From assembly GCF_009602705.1 (NCBI RefSeq), contig NZ_VSWH01000001.1, forward strand, positions 3,224,001 through 3,288,000: 64,000 bases of DNA. The letters run 5' to 3'. Source of the DNA: Chryseobacterium vaccae (GTDB taxonomy: Bacteria > Bacteroidota > Bacteroidia > Flavobacteriales > Weeksellaceae). Made by a program: the position numbers and the translations under genes. How positions within the stretch are numbered: the stretch's first letter is position 1; the number at the start of each line of letters is the position of its first letter. Shown here piece after piece: positions 15,670 through 25,739 of this stretch. The notes under the pieces are model-generated. The model had not been told where the DNA came from. It was given only the letters and a program-made list of their open reading frames with translations, and did no database searches.

Positions 15670-16563
15670 ATGTACCATAACCCCGTTTTATTAAAGCAGA
15701 GTGTTGATGATTTGGTGACGAATCCGGACGGAATATACGTGGACTGCACTTTTGGAGGCGGAGGCCACTCCAGGGAAATCCTGAACAGGCTTTCGGACAA
15801 AGGAAGATTGTTCAGTTTTGATCAGGATCTTGATGCTCTTAAAAATGCAATTGATGATCCCAGATTTACACTGGTAAACCAGAATTTCAGATTTCTGGAA
15901 AACTCCCTGCTGATGTATGGAGTTCCTCAGGTAGACGGAATCCTGGCAGACTTAGGCGTTTCATCCCATCAGTTTGATGAGGCAGAAAGAGGATTTTCAA
16001 CAAGAAGTGATGCCCCTCTGGACATGAGAATGAACGTGATGCAGAATCTTGATGCTAAACGGGTGATTAATGAATACGGAGAAGAAGAGCTTGCTGACAT
16101 TTTCTACCACTACGGAGAACTGAGAGAAGCAAGAAAGCTGGCGAGAGAAATCGTTCATCACAGAAAAACGAAGATCATCAATACCACGGAAGACCTGAAA
16201 AGGCTATTCAGCTACATTCCGCCCCATAAGGTTAATAAATTCTATGCCCAGCTTTTCCAGGCCATAAGAATTGAAGTAAATCAGGAGCTGGAGGTTTTAA
16301 AAGAAATGCTCGTTCAGGCCTACAACGTTCTGAAACCGGAAGGAAGACTGGTCGTTATTTCTTACCATTCATTAGAAGACCGTCTGGTAAAAAGATTCTT
16401 AAAGAACGGAATGTTTGAAGGTGAACCGGAAAGAGACATCTACGGAAATTATAAAAAAGCATTTGAGCTTCTGAAAAGTAAAGCGGTTATCCCAGACAGT
16501 GAGGAAATCGAAGAAAATTCCAGAGCCCGAAGTGCTAAAATGAGAACAGGAATTAAAATATAA
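15670..16563 (+). CDS. rsmH: 16S rRNA m4C1402 methyltransferase RsmH
   Basis: RsmH N4-methylates C1402 in 16S rRNA using S-adenosylmethionine. The 297-residue protein shows YHNPVLLKQSVDDL at the N-terminus, the SAM-binding DCTFGGGGHSREIL, GILADLGVSSHQFDEAERGFS, RMNV and a C-terminal ISYHSLEDRLVKRF, all family hallmarks, and closes with RARSAKMRTG. It follows mraZ as in nearly all dcw clusters. The spacer of 41 bp has no terminator, so it is part of the operon. Confidence 0.96.
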   Translation: MYHNPVLLKQSVDDLVTNPDGIYVDCTFGGGGHSREILNRLSDKGRLFSFDQDLDALKNAIDDPRFTLVNQNFRFLENSLLMYGVPQVDGILADLGVSSHQFDEAERGFSTRSDAPLDMRMNVMQNLDAKRVINEYGEEELADIFYHYGELREARKLAREIVHHRKTKIINTTEDLKRLFSYIPPHKVNKFYAQLFQAIRIEVNQELEVLKEMLVQAYNVLKPEGRLVVISYHSLEDRLVKRFLKNGMFEGEPERDIYGNYKKAFELLKSKAVIPDSEEIEENSRARSAKMRTGIKI

Positions 16564-16663
16564 AAGTGAATTGTGGAAAGTCAATAGTGATTTTTTCACA
16601 TCACAAAATTGACAATTGACCACGAAGTGAATTCACTGCAAAGCAAATTGACAAACAAATAAA
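16564..16663 (+). repeat. rsmH-ftsL spacer of iterated complementary words
   Basis: GTCAAT occurs once (16580-16585) and its complement ATTGAC three times (16608, 16615, 16647). GTGAA and TTCAC alternate, with the 12-bp palindrome AGTGAATTCACT at 16626-16637. The spacer could fold but has no T-run. It is one of several dcw spacers built this way. Confidence 0.4.
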
Positions 16664-17029
16664 TTGGCAAAAAGAACAACAAATCGCCCCCAGAAAAGAC
16701 TCACTTTTATAGACATTATAAAAGGAAATTTTCTGAACCGTGATGAAATCAAAATACATTACAAGTATTTTCTGTTGTTGTTCATCCTGATGATGGCCAT
16801 GATTTATAGCAACCATCTCGTCAACAAAAAAATTAAAATTGTTAATGCTTTAAAAGAAGAAACAGAAGAATATAAATCAAGAAACGCTTACGCCCAGAGT
16901 AAGCTGATCAAAGTAAAAATGGAATCGGAGCTGGGGAAAGAAGTAGCAAGGGATTCTTTAATGACCCTTGAAAATCATCCTCACAAACTGCTAATTAAAC
17001 TAGACAGTACAGATGCAAAAACAAAATGA
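16664..17029 (+). CDS. ftsL: FtsL-like cell division protein
   Basis: This 121-residue bitopic protein starts with TTG (16664), which decodes as MAKRTTNRPQKRLTF; no upstream in-frame ATG exists and the next in-frame Met codons are inside the transmembrane helix. A short basic cytoplasmic tail leads to one helix (about 35-52, YFLLLFILMMAMIYSNH), then a periplasmic coiled coil (KKIKIVNALKEETEEYKSRNAYAQSKL). This is the FtsL pattern, and the position between rsmH and ftsI is diagnostic because the sequence itself is poorly conserved. It would join FtsB/FtsQ in the divisome. Its end overlaps ftsI by 17 bp. Confidence 0.82.
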   Translation: MAKRTTNRPQKRLTFIDIIKGNFLNRDEIKIHYKYFLLLFILMMAMIYSNHLVNKKIKIVNALKEETEEYKSRNAYAQSKLIKVKMESELGKEVARDSLMTLENHPHKLLIKLDSTDAKTK

Positions 17030-19004
17030 ATACGACAACAAACGTAAAAAAACGTTAAGGTGGGGCTATCTCTTCGCAGTGGCAGCTCTGTGCGTATTCG
17101 TAATGTTTCTTACAAGGATTGTAATCCTGCAAAACACTAACGTTCAGGAAATTAAAGACGATTACATTAATAAAAATTATCGCGAAGCAACCCTGAAAGC
17201 TGCCCGCGGAAACCTTTTCGCCTCAGACGGTTCTATTCTGGCTACCACCGTAATGCGTTATGACATCTATCTTGATTTTAAAACTATGAAAGACAGTGTC
17301 TACACCAACAATATTGGGGCACTTACTGATTCTTTGAGCAAAATGTTTGGAAAATCCAGAGGAGAATTCAGACAGAAATTTGATGAGCAGAAAAAGAAAA
17401 AAAACCAATACTATACCTTAGTAAAAGGGCTAGATTTCGACCAGTACGACAGAATCCGAAACTTTCCGATCTTCAAAAAAGGAAAAAATAAAGGAGGATT
17501 TATCGTTGACAGAAACTACAAAAGGGAATTAGCCACTTCAGAAATCGGAGCCGGAACCATCGGGATGGATAACGGTGAATTAAAATCCGGACTGGAAGGT
17601 GCTTTCTCCAAATACCTGACCGGAACCGACGGAAAAAGACTGGAGCAGAGAATCAATTCCTCTCAATGGAAACCAATTGATTACTGGAAAGTTAAGGAGC
17701 CTGTAGACGGAGAAGACGTATATACAACCCTGGACCTTAGAATTCAGGATATTGCACACTCCGCGTTAGAAAAACAGCTTATCAATTACGAAGCAAAGCA
17801 CGGAACCGTGATCGTGATGGAGGTAGAAACCGGAAAAGTACGCGCGCTTGTCAACCTAAAAAGAACAGAATCAGGCGAATATGAAGACTCTTACAACTAC
17901 GCCTTAAAAGATAACATCGAACCCGGTTCCACCTTTAAAACCATCTCTCTGCTTGCCGCAATGGATGACGGCTTTATTGATGAAAACACCACAGTAAACG
18001 TAGGAAACGGAGTATGGGTTTATGCCAAACAAAGAATTTCAGACGGCCACGGTGGAGGAACCTACGACATCAGTGATGTTCTTGCAAAATCCAGTAATGT
18101 GGGTACCGCAAAACTGATCACAAAATACTATGCAGAAAAACCACAGATATTTCTGGATCATCTGAAACGCTGGAAATTATTCGATAAAATGGATATCGAA
18201 CTGCCGGGAATCACAAAGCCTAAAATCCTGACCCCGCAGCACTCGAGATGGAACGCTGCTACCCTGGCCTCCATTTCTTTCGGGTACTCCTCAAATATCA
18301 ATCTACTACAGTTAACAACTTTCTATAATGGGGTTGCTAATGGTGGTAAAATGGTGAAGCCACTTTTCATTGACAAGATCATGAAAGACGGAAAAGTAAT
18401 GTACAGCGCCAAGCCGGAAGTAATGGTCAACAAAATGGCTTCCGAAAAAGCAATTAAAATGATGACCAGCGCTCTGACCAAAGCCGTAGAAAAAGGAACC
18501 GGACGAAGCATCTTCACCCCGAACCTTAAAATGGCCGGAAAAACAGGAACGGCAAGATTTGAATATTGGCTTCCTGGTCCAATGAAATACCGTGCTTCAT
18601 TCGCTGGTTTCTATCCCGCGGATAGTCCGAAGTACACCTGCTATGTAATGGTCAGCGAACCCAATACAGCAAAAGGATTTTATGGAGGAGCCGTTTCTGC
18701 ACCCGTATTTAAGGAAATCGCAGGAAAAACATTCCTGAAAACACCACAGAATATTGAAAAAGAAATGCTGGTAGACAAAAGGGTAGACCTAAGCAAAATG
18801 GTTGAACCTAACGTCAAAGTAGCAGTTAATGATAAACAAATGCCTAACGTAGTAGGACTTATTGGTAAAAATGTAATTCCACAACTGGAAAACTTAGGAT
18901 ACCGTGTCGATTACAAAGGAGTTGGAAGGATCAAAGAGCAATTCCCACTGGAAGGTACTACGATCAGCAAGAACCAGAGAATTTATTTATCGCTGCAGAA
19001 TTAA
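17013..19004 (+). CDS. ftsI: Septal peptidoglycan transpeptidase (class B PBP) with PASTA domain, FtsI/PBP3-type
   Basis: The enzyme crosslinks septal peptidoglycan. The 663-residue protein has a short basic N-terminus and one transmembrane helix (about 17-37), the class B dimerisation region, and a transpeptidase domain with catalytic Ser306 in GSTFK, Ser360-Ser361-Asn362, and Lys510-Thr-Gly in KTGTARF. A single PASTA domain closes the protein (MPNVVGLIGKNVIPQLENLG... ISKNQRIYLSL), as in Bacteroidota FtsI/Spo0VD-like proteins. The start overlaps ftsL by 17 bp. It lies in an operon with the lipid II synthesis genes. Confidence 0.93.
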   Translation: MQKQNEYDNKRKKTLRWGYLFAVAALCVFVMFLTRIVILQNTNVQEIKDDYINKNYREATLKAARGNLFASDGSILATTVMRYDIYLDFKTMKDSVYTNNIGALTDSLSKMFGKSRGEFRQKFDEQKKKKNQYYTLVKGLDFDQYDRIRNFPIFKKGKNKGGFIVDRNYKRELATSEIGAGTIGMDNGELKSGLEGAFSKYLTGTDGKRLEQRINSSQWKPIDYWKVKEPVDGEDVYTTLDLRIQDIAHSALEKQLINYEAKHGTVIVMEVETGKVRALVNLKRTESGEYEDSYNYALKDNIEPGSTFKTISLLAAMDDGFIDENTTVNVGNGVWVYAKQRISDGHGGGTYDISDVLAKSSNVGTAKLITKYYAEKPQIFLDHLKRWKLFDKMDIELPGITKPKILTPQHSRWNAATLASISFGYSSNINLLQLTTFYNGVANGGKMVKPLFIDKIMKDGKVMYSAKPEVMVNKMASEKAIKMMTSALTKAVEKGTGRSIFTPNLKMAGKTGTARFEYWLPGPMKYRASFAGFYPADSPKYTCYVMVSEPNTAKGFYGGAVSAPVFKEIAGKTFLKTPQNIEKEMLVDKRVDLSKMVEPNVKVAVNDKQMPNVVGLIGKNVIPQLENLGYRVDYKGVGRIKEQFPLEGTTISKNQRIYLSLQN

Positions 19005-19013
19005 TAGAAAAAC

Positions 19014-19061
19014 AAAGTCCCGAAGGGACGATTTAACAAGGAATAGGATGCAATCCTATTA
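19014..19061 (+). repeat. Double-hairpin repeat element, copy 1 (ftsI-murE spacer)
   Basis: GTCCC-GAA-GGGAC (19017-19029) is followed by a 13-nt linker and then ATAGGAT-GCA-ATCCTAT (19043-19059). Near-identical elements with the same spacing occur at 24493-24540 and, diverged, at 28122-28167. There is no T-run, so it is not a classical terminator. Confidence 0.7.
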
Positions 19062-19067
19062 ATAAAA

Positions 19068-20528
19068 ATGATAATAACAGAATTAGTAAACAGAATCCCG
19101 GTAACAGCAATTCATGGCAACAGCAGCCGTGAAGTTACCGAATTGGTGTTTGACAGTAGAAAAGCTACAGAAAACTCCCTTTATATTGCAATAAAAGGAA
19201 CTGTTTCTGATGGCCACTCTTTCATTTCCTCAGCAATTGAAAAAGGAGCCGCAACAATTGTCTGCGAAGAACTTCCGGAAGTATTGGCAGAAAATATAAC
19301 CTATATACAGGTAAAAGATTCATCCAAAGCTTTAGGACATCTCGCTTCTAATTTCTATGGAAACCCTTCCAGAAAATTAAAACTGGTAGGAGTTACAGGA
19401 ACCAACGGAAAAACATCTGTCTCTACCCTGCTTTTTGATGTTTTCAAAAATATGGGCTATGATTCTGCCTTACTTTCAACAGTTGAGATCAGAATAGGAG
19501 AAGAAATCATTCCCGCCACCCATACCACTCCGGATGTGATCACCATCAATAAAATTCTGGCTGAAGCAGTGGAAAAAGGATGTGAATTTGCTTTTATGGA
19601 AGTAAGTTCCCACGGGATTGCACAAAACAGAATCGAAGGATTGCACTTCAAAGTGGCAGGATTTACCAATCTTACCCACGATCATTTAGATTATCATAAA
19701 ACCTTTGGCGAATATCTTAAAACCAAAAAAAGATTTTTCGACGAACTGGAAGGTACAGCCGTTGCCATTACCAATGTTGATGACAAAAACGGAAATGTGA
19801 TGCTTCAGAACACCAAAGCAAAGAAAAAATCTTATGCTTTGAAAACGATGGCAGATTACCATGGAAAGCTTCTTGAAGTTGATTTTAACGGAATGCTTTT
19901 AAATTTCAACGGAAAAGAATTCTGGACAACGCTGACCGGAAAATTCAATGTCTATAACCTTCTTTTGGTTTTCGGAATCGCAGAAGAACTGGGTTTTGAG
20001 CAGGATGAAGTTCTTCAGGCTGTAAGTAAATTAAAAAGAGTTTCCGGAAGATTTGAAACATTCAGATCAGATGGCGGAATTTTCTTCATTGTAGATTATG
20101 CCCACACACCAGATGCCTTAGAAAACATTCTGGACAGCATCAACGATATCAGAACCAAAAATGAAAGACTTATCACTGTTTTTGGATGCGGAGGTGACAG
20201 AGACCACTCGAAAAGACCTGAAATGGGAAATATTGCCACCAAAAAATCAACACTGGCGATTATCACTTCAGACAATCCGAGAACAGAAGATCCCGCGCAG
20301 ATCATCAAAGAAATTGAAGCAGGCGTTGAACCTCAGAACTTCAGCAAATACACTTCAATTCCAGACAGAAAAGAAGCCATCAAAATGGCTATAAAATTTG
20401 CAGAACCGAAAGATATTGTTCTCGTAGCCGGAAAAGGACACGAAACCTATCAGGAAATCAATGGTGTAAAACATCATTTTGACGATAAAGAAACGATTAA
20501 TGAACTTTGGAAATTAATGAGTAAATAG
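19068..20528 (+). CDS. murE: UDP-N-acetylmuramoyl-tripeptide synthetase MurE (meso-diaminopimelate adding)
   Basis: MurE adds the third amino acid to UDP-MurNAc-L-Ala-D-Glu. The 486-residue protein has the ATP loop GTNGKTS (Lys115), the HTTPDV substrate region, EVSSHG, TNLTHDHLDYH (metal and carbamoyl-lysine region), YAHTPDALE, and the selectivity motif DNPR at 402-405, which specifies meso-diaminopimelate rather than lysine. AGKGHETYQ follows. It starts 63 bp after ftsI, behind repeat element copy 1. Confidence 0.96.
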   Translation: MIITELVNRIPVTAIHGNSSREVTELVFDSRKATENSLYIAIKGTVSDGHSFISSAIEKGAATIVCEELPEVLAENITYIQVKDSSKALGHLASNFYGNPSRKLKLVGVTGTNGKTSVSTLLFDVFKNMGYDSALLSTVEIRIGEEIIPATHTTPDVITINKILAEAVEKGCEFAFMEVSSHGIAQNRIEGLHFKVAGFTNLTHDHLDYHKTFGEYLKTKKRFFDELEGTAVAITNVDDKNGNVMLQNTKAKKKSYALKTMADYHGKLLEVDFNGMLLNFNGKEFWTTLTGKFNVYNLLLVFGIAEELGFEQDEVLQAVSKLKRVSGRFETFRSDGGIFFIVDYAHTPDALENILDSINDIRTKNERLITVFGCGGDRDHSKRPEMGNIATKKSTLAIITSDNPRTEDPAQIIKEIEAGVEPQNFSKYTSIPDRKEAIKMAIKFAEPKDIVLVAGKGHETYQEINGVKHHFDDKETINELWKLMSK

Positions 20529-20562
20529 AATTTAAAACGATCATTAATTAAAACTTGACAAC

Positions 20563-21804
20563 ATGCTATACTATCTATACGAATACTTAACCAGCCATGG
20601 AATCCATATCCCCGGATTAGGAATGTTGAAATACATTTCCTTCCGTGCAGGGATCGCCGTGCTTTTTTCTCTGGTCATTGCTCTGGTTTACGGAAAAAGA
20701 GTAATCAACTACCTGAGAACGAAACAAATGGGTGAACTGGTACGCGATCTTGGATTAGACGGGCAAAAGCAGAAAGAAGGAACCCCTACCATGGGAGGAC
20801 TAATCATCATTCTGGCAACCATCATTCCGGTCCTACTATTTACAAGGATCACTAACGTCTACATTGTTCTCCTGCTGGTTTCTATGTTATGGATGGGTGC
20901 AATCGGTTTTCTGGATGATTATTTAAAGAAAATCAAAAAAAATAAAGACGGTCTGAGCGGTAAATTTAAAGTAGTCGGACAGGTGGGACTGGGACTGATT
21001 GTCGGAATCACCATGTATTTCCATCCGGACATTACCGTTAAAAGAAAATATGCCGATGCAAAAGTAGTGAACCGGAACAATGTAGAACAAAACTTTATGC
21101 CTACAGAAAAAATTACAGTCTCTACCGTTCCTTTTGCTAAAAATAATGAATTCGATTACAGCGGAATTCTGTTCTGGATGAATGATAAAGATGCCCATGA
21201 GTGGGCATGGATTGTCTTTATTCCTATTGTTATCTTCATTGTAACCGCCGTATCCAACGGAGCCAACATTACAGACGGTATAGACGGTCTTGCCGCAGGA
21301 ACCAGTGTAGTCATACTGCTCACCCTTGCATTGTTCGCCTACCTTTCCGGGAACATTATCTTCGCAGATTATCTCAACATCATGTTCCTTCCGAATATGG
21401 GAGAAACCACCATTTTTGCAGTAGCCATGGTAGGTGCCGTAATTGGCTTTTTCTGGTACAATACCTATCCTGCACAGGTTTTTATGGGAGATACCGGAAG
21501 TTTAATGCTGGGAGGCGTAATTGCCGTTCTGGCCATTATCCTGAGAAAAGAATTACTGATTCCTGTTTTATGCGGAATTTTCTTAATCGAAAACCTATCC
21601 GTGATGCTTCAGGTAATCGTTTTCAAATACAGAAAGAAAAAATATGGGCTGGAATATGCCCAAAACAATAGACTGTTCAGAATGTCACCATTACACCACC
21701 ACTATCAGAAAGAAGGTTTCCACGAAAGTAAAATCGTGAACCGTATGATTATTATTGGAGTAATACTGGCTATTATATGTCTGATCACACTGAAAATGAG
21801 ATAA
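20563..21804 (+). CDS. mraY: Phospho-N-acetylmuramoyl-pentapeptide transferase MraY
   Basis: MraY transfers phospho-MurNAc-pentapeptide to undecaprenyl phosphate, giving lipid I. The 413-residue polytopic protein contains [29 protein letters not shown] and the C-terminal [14 protein letters not shown], all catalytic-site signatures. Ten or so hydrophobic helices are evident. It is longer than the E. coli protein (360 residues) because of a polar insertion of about 60 residues (near 155-215, [18 protein letters not shown]...), a feature of Bacteroidota MraY. It follows murE by 34 bp. Confidence 0.96.
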   Translation: MLYYLYEYLTSHGIHIPGLGMLKYISFRAGIAVLFSLVIALVYGKRVINYLRTKQMGELVRDLGLDGQKQKEGTPTMGGLIIILATIIPVLLFTRITNVYIVLLLVSMLWMGAIGFLDDYLKKIKKNKDGLSGKFKVVGQVGLGLIVGITMYFHPDITVKRKYADAKVVNRNNVEQNFMPTEKITVSTVPFAKNNEFDYSGILFWMNDKDAHEWAWIVFIPIVIFIVTAVSNGANITDGIDGLAAGTSVVILLTLALFAYLSGNIIFADYLNIMFLPNMGETTIFAVAMVGAVIGFFWYNTYPAQVFMGDTGSLMLGGVIAVLAIILRKELLIPVLCGIFLIENLSVMLQVIVFKYRKKKYGLEYAQNNRLFRMSPLHHHYQKEGFHESKIVNRMIIIGVILAIICLITLKMR

Positions 21805-21889
21805 TTTTTGTAAAAAGTAGAAAGTATTGATGTAAAAGACACCCTTACATTGTACGTTTTACAATTTACATTTTACAAAAAAATTAATT
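21805..21889 (+). repeat. mraY-murD spacer of iterated complementary words
   Basis: GTAAAA occurs at 21810 and 21832, and its complement TTTTAC at 21857 and 21871, with a TTTAC at 21865. The spacer can fold on itself and precedes the murD ATG. Confidence 0.35.
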
Positions 21890-23227
21890 ATGAAAATAGT
21901 TGTTTTAGGAGGAGGAGAAAGCGGATGTGGTGCTGCTTATTTGGCTAAAAAACAAGGTCTGGAAGTTTTTCTTTCAGACAAGGGAGCTATTAAGGATCAC
22001 TACAAACAGTTTCTGACTGAAAATGAAATTGAATTTGAAGAAGGAAATCACAACGAAGAAAGAATTTTAAACGCAGACTGGATTGTAAAAAGCCCGGGAA
22101 TTCCCAAAAAGGCAGAAATCATCCATAAAATTCATGAGAAAGGAATCAGACTTTCCTCTGAAATAGAATTTGCGTCAGAATTCACCAATGCTAAAATTAT
22201 CGCCATCACCGGAAGTAACGGAAAAACCACCACAACTTCCCTGATCTATTATATCCTGAAAAATGACGGATTGAATGTAGGCTTAGGCGGAAACATTGGC
22301 TACAGCTTTGCCAGACAGGTTGCTGATGAAAACCATGAATATTATGTCCTGGAAGTAAGCTCTTTCCAATTAGATGATATTCAGAACTTCAGACCTTATA
22401 TTTCCCTTCTATTGAACCTGTCTCAGGATCACCTGGATCAGTACAACTACAACTATGAGGAATATGCATTGGCTAAATTCCGAATCGCTGAAAATCAGGA
22501 AAATGACAATTTCTTCATCTACAATAAAGATGATGAAATGAGCAAAAATATTCTTGAAAAACTGGAGATCAGAGCCAAAATGATCCCTTTTTCAACCAAG
22601 GAAAAACTGGCAGAAGGAGGTTTTATCAATGAAGATAAAATTGAAGTTAAGATGAAAGATGAGTTCACCATGAAAATTGATGAACTTTCACTTCTCGGAA
22701 ACCACAATGTTGCCAACAGTTTAGCCGCATCTATTGCAGGTAAAATACTGGAAATCAACAATGACAGCATCAGAAATTCCCTGATGACTTTCCAAGCAGT
22801 AGAACACAGGCTGGAATTTGTAACTGAAATTGAAGGAGTAAAATACATCAACGACAGTAAGGCAACCAACGTAAACGCCACCTATTACGCTTTAGAAAGT
22901 ATGAAAACGCCTACCGTATGGATTGTAGGAGGACTGGATAAAGGAAACGACTACTCAGAAATTGAGGATCTGGTGAAAAGAAAGGTAAAAGCCATTGTCT
23001 GCCTTGGAATAGACAACCAGAAGATCATAGACTTCTTTAAAAACAAAAAAGAATTCATCTACGATACTTCAAGCATGGAAGAAGCCGTAAGAATATCAAA
23101 ATCTCTGGCAAAGAACGGAGATACCGTTTTACTTTCCCCATGTTGCGCAAGTTTTGATCTTTTCAAAAGCTATGAAGACAGAGGAAAACAATTTAAAGAA
23201 CAGGTATTAAAAGCCAATGGCCATTAG
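21890..23227 (+). CDS. murD: UDP-N-acetylmuramoylalanine--D-glutamate ligase MurD
   Basis: MurD adds D-glutamate to UDP-MurNAc-L-Ala. The 445-residue protein has an N-terminal nucleotide-binding GGGESGCGAA, KSPGIP, P-loop ITGSNGKTTT, EVSSFQLDDI, NLSQDHLDQ, GNHNVAN, the YINDSKATNVNAT segment and the late motifs VGGLDKGNDY and LSPCCASFDLF. All are characteristic of MurD. It is expected to act in the cytoplasm between MurC and MurE. Confidence 0.96.
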   Translation: MKIVVLGGGESGCGAAYLAKKQGLEVFLSDKGAIKDHYKQFLTENEIEFEEGNHNEERILNADWIVKSPGIPKKAEIIHKIHEKGIRLSSEIEFASEFTNAKIIAITGSNGKTTTTSLIYYILKNDGLNVGLGGNIGYSFARQVADENHEYYVLEVSSFQLDDIQNFRPYISLLLNLSQDHLDQYNYNYEEYALAKFRIAENQENDNFFIYNKDDEMSKNILEKLEIRAKMIPFSTKEKLAEGGFINEDKIEVKMKDEFTMKIDELSLLGNHNVANSLAASIAGKILEINNDSIRNSLMTFQAVEHRLEFVTEIEGVKYINDSKATNVNATYYALESMKTPTVWIVGGLDKGNDYSEIEDLVKRKVKAIVCLGIDNQKIIDFFKNKKEFIYDTSSMEEAVRISKSLAKNGDTVLLSPCCASFDLFKSYEDRGKQFKEQVLKANGH

Positions 23228-23252
23228 CCAGAAGCCAATAGCATTAAATATG
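23227..23252 (+). repeat. 26-nt leader motif before ftsW (copy 1)
   Basis: The sequence GCCAGAAGCCAATAGCAT-TAAAT-ATG recurs with three changes before the yqeY-family gene (31698-31723), in both cases ending exactly in the start codon. It supports ATG 23250 as the ftsW start. Confidence 0.5.
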
Positions 23253-24488
23253 GACGAACAGAACACAGAAAGCAGATTTGAATTTCTAAAGGGCGATAAA
23301 GTACTTTGGATGGTCATTCTTGTGATTTCCATTTTCTCTATCTTCCCTGTATATTCTGCAAGTTCAAATCTCGAATACATTGTCAATAACGGGACCACCA
23401 CCGGTCACGTTATCAAGCATATGTTCTTTGTAGTCTTAGGTCTTGGAATCATGAGACTGGTAGGAACCGTAAAATATGAATACATCGGAAAACTCAGCAG
23501 CATCCTGCTGGGCCTGATGATTGTTCTATTGATCGTTACCATGTTTACGGGCCAAACCATCGACGGAGCCAGTGCTTCCAGATGGCTTAAAATTCCCGGA
23601 ACTCCAATTTCATTCCAACCGTCATCATTCGCCTTTTTAATGCTGATTATTTACCTGTGCAGATATTTAACAAAGAAAATAACCAGAGAAAGACTCCCGA
23701 TAGAAAATATCATGTACATTTTCGGGCCAATTCTTCTTGTATTTGTACTGGTAGCCAAGGATAACGGTTCAACCGCTTTGATGATTCTAATGGTTTCCGT
23801 AGTGGTTCTCATCATAGGACAGCTTCACTGGAAATACATTGCCGGATTTATCTCCGCATCATTTGTAGCCATTGTCTTCTTCCTGCTGATTGCACTGAAT
23901 ACCAACATGATCGGAGGAAACCGTGTACATACCTGGATGAGCCGTATCGAAACATTTACCTCCAGCAAGGCCAAAACAGCTGACGTAGATGACGAAAGCG
24001 TAAAAGCAAAAAACTATCAGGTAATGCAGGCTAAAGCAGCCATCGTTCATGGTGGAATTACCGGAATGGGGCCAGGAAAAAGCGCACTGAAACAAATGCT
24101 TCCCCAGTCTGCCTCCGACTTTATCTTCGCCGTTATCGTAGAAGAATACGGATTGATAGGTGCCGCCTTTCTGATAAGCCTCTATTTGATTATGATGATC
24201 CGGATTGTCATGATAGCCAGTAAAATGCCCGCCTTTTTTGGGTCGCTGCTGGTGCTCAGTCTCGGGGTAATGATCTTCATACAGCTCTCAGTAAATATAG
24301 CCGTTGCCGTCAACCTGATTCCAGTAACCGGACAGCCGCTGCCACTTATCAGCTACGGAGGAACCTCAATGCTGGTAACCTACCTTCAGCTGGGAATTAT
24401 TTTAAATATAAGCTCAAGAATACAGATCTACGATGAAGAAGGAATGGGCAAAAAACAAAGCATAGCAGAAATTAACGATATCGCATAA
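23250..24488 (+). CDS. ftsW: Septal peptidoglycan glycosyltransferase FtsW (SEDS family)
   Basis: FtsW polymerises septal glycan strands with the class B PBP. From ATG 23250 (MDEQNTESRFEF) it has 412 residues and about ten transmembrane helices. SEDS features include KIPGTPISFQPSSFAFLM, KDNGSTALMI, a long extracytoplasmic loop with a conserved QVMQAKAAIVHGGITGMGPGKS region, SASDFIFAVIVEEYG and the closing IPVTGQPLPLISYGGTS. An ATG 33 bp upstream overlaps murD by 11 bp and is less likely. The C-terminal tail is short and cytoplasmic. Confidence 0.94.
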   Translation: MDEQNTESRFEFLKGDKVLWMVILVISIFSIFPVYSASSNLEYIVNNGTTTGHVIKHMFFVVLGLGIMRLVGTVKYEYIGKLSSILLGLMIVLLIVTMFTGQTIDGASASRWLKIPGTPISFQPSSFAFLMLIIYLCRYLTKKITRERLPIENIMYIFGPILLVFVLVAKDNGSTALMILMVSVVVLIIGQLHWKYIAGFISASFVAIVFFLLIALNTNMIGGNRVHTWMSRIETFTSSKAKTADVDDESVKAKNYQVMQAKAAIVHGGITGMGPGKSALKQMLPQSASDFIFAVIVEEYGLIGAAFLISLYLIMMIRIVMIASKMPAFFGSLLVLSLGVMIFIQLSVNIAVAVNLIPVTGQPLPLISYGGTSMLVTYLQLGIILNISSRIQIYDEEGMGKKQSIAEINDIA

Positions 24489-24492
24489 AACA

Positions 24493-24540
24493 AAAGTCCC
24501 AAAGGGACGATTTAACAAAGAATAGGATAAAATCCTATTA
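24493..24540 (+). repeat. Double-hairpin repeat element, copy 2 (ftsW-murG spacer)
   Basis: GTCCC-AAA-GGGAC (24496-24508), a 13-nt linker and ATAGGAT-AAA-ATCCTAT match copy 1 (19014-19061) at nearly every position. The two arms are separated by exactly the same distance as in the other copies. Confidence 0.7.
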
Positions 24541-24592
24541 TATTGAAATTTGAATATTGAATTAAAATAAAACCGGGCACGGCCCCATTAAA

Positions 24593-25690
24593 ATGAACAA
24601 AAAATTAAAAGTAGTATTATCCGGCGGCGGAACAGGAGGACACATCTTCCCGGCAATCGCCATTGCAGACGAAATCAGAAAAAGATTTCCTGATACAGAA
24701 TTTTTGTTCATCGGAGCCAACGGAAAAATGGAAATGGAAAAAGTTCCTCAGGCCGGCTATAAAATTGAAGGAATTGATATCGCCGGAATAGACAGAGGGA
24801 ACCTTTTATCCAATCTGGGCCTGCCTTTCAAAATTCTGAAAAGCCTGTCCAGATCCAAAAAAATCATTAAAAGTTTTGCTCCGGATTTTGCTGTCGGAAC
24901 AGGTGGTTTTGCCAGCGGTCCGGCCTTATATGAAGCAAGCAAAATGGGAATCCCAATCTTTATTCAGGAACAGAATGCCCACGCAGGAGTAACCAATAAG
25001 ATTCTGAGCAAGAAAGCAAAGGCCGTATTTACAGCCTATCCGAAAGTAGAAGGCTTCCCAGCAGAAAAAATAAAATTCCTGGGTAACCCGATTCGTGAGA
25101 ATATCGTTACCGGAATGACGGAAACCGCTCTTGCCAAAGAAAAAATGGGAATAAGCAAAGATAAGCTGACCATCCTTTCCGTAGGCGGATCTTTGGGCTC
25201 CAGAACATTAAATAATGCCTGGAAATCGCATTTAAATGACATCATAAACAAAGACTATCAGCTGATCTGGCAAACAGGAAAACTCGATTATCAAAATATT
25301 ATTGAAGAGACAAAAGATGTTGATACCCGAAATATCCAGATACGTGAATTCATTAAAGACATGGAACTGGCCTATTCCGCAGCAGATATTATTGTTTCGA
25401 GAGCCGGAGCCATTGCCATCTCAGAACTGGCCGTAGCAAAAAAACCGGTTCTGTTGGTCCCTTTCCCGTTTGCGGCAGAAGACCACCAGACCAAAAATGC
25501 CATGAATCTGGTTGAAAAAAATGCAGCCAGAATGGTAAAAGACTCTGAAATGCAGGAGAAATTCTGGAACACCTTATCAGAGATTTGCGAAAGCGAAAAT
25601 TTAAGAAAAGAAATGTCTGACAATCTGGAATATTTTGCCAAGCCTGATGCCGCAAAACAGATTGTAGACGAAATAATGAAAAAGTTGTAG
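24593..25690 (+). CDS. murG: UDP-GlcNAc:lipid I N-acetylglucosaminyltransferase MurG
   Basis: MurG adds GlcNAc to lipid I at the inner face of the membrane, producing lipid II. The 365-residue protein has the glycine loop GGTGGHIFPAIAIADEI, GTGGFASGP, IQEQNAHAGVTNK, GNPIRE, LSVGGSLGSRTLN, SRAGAIAISELA and PFPFAAEDHQTKNA, together diagnostic of a GT28 MurG with donor and acceptor sites intact. It is followed 49 bp on by murC. Confidence 0.96.
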   Translation: MNKKLKVVLSGGGTGGHIFPAIAIADEIRKRFPDTEFLFIGANGKMEMEKVPQAGYKIEGIDIAGIDRGNLLSNLGLPFKILKSLSRSKKIIKSFAPDFAVGTGGFASGPALYEASKMGIPIFIQEQNAHAGVTNKILSKKAKAVFTAYPKVEGFPAEKIKFLGNPIRENIVTGMTETALAKEKMGISKDKLTILSVGGSLGSRTLNNAWKSHLNDIINKDYQLIWQTGKLDYQNIIEETKDVDTRNIQIREFIKDMELAYSAADIIVSRAGAIAISELAVAKKPVLLVPFPFAAEDHQTKNAMNLVEKNAARMVKDSEMQEKFWNTLSEICESENLRKEMSDNLEYFAKPDAAKQIVDEIMKKL

Positions 25691-25739
25691 AAAATAGTAA
25701 TAACAATACATTCTACATCATAGAGTAATACAAAAAGAA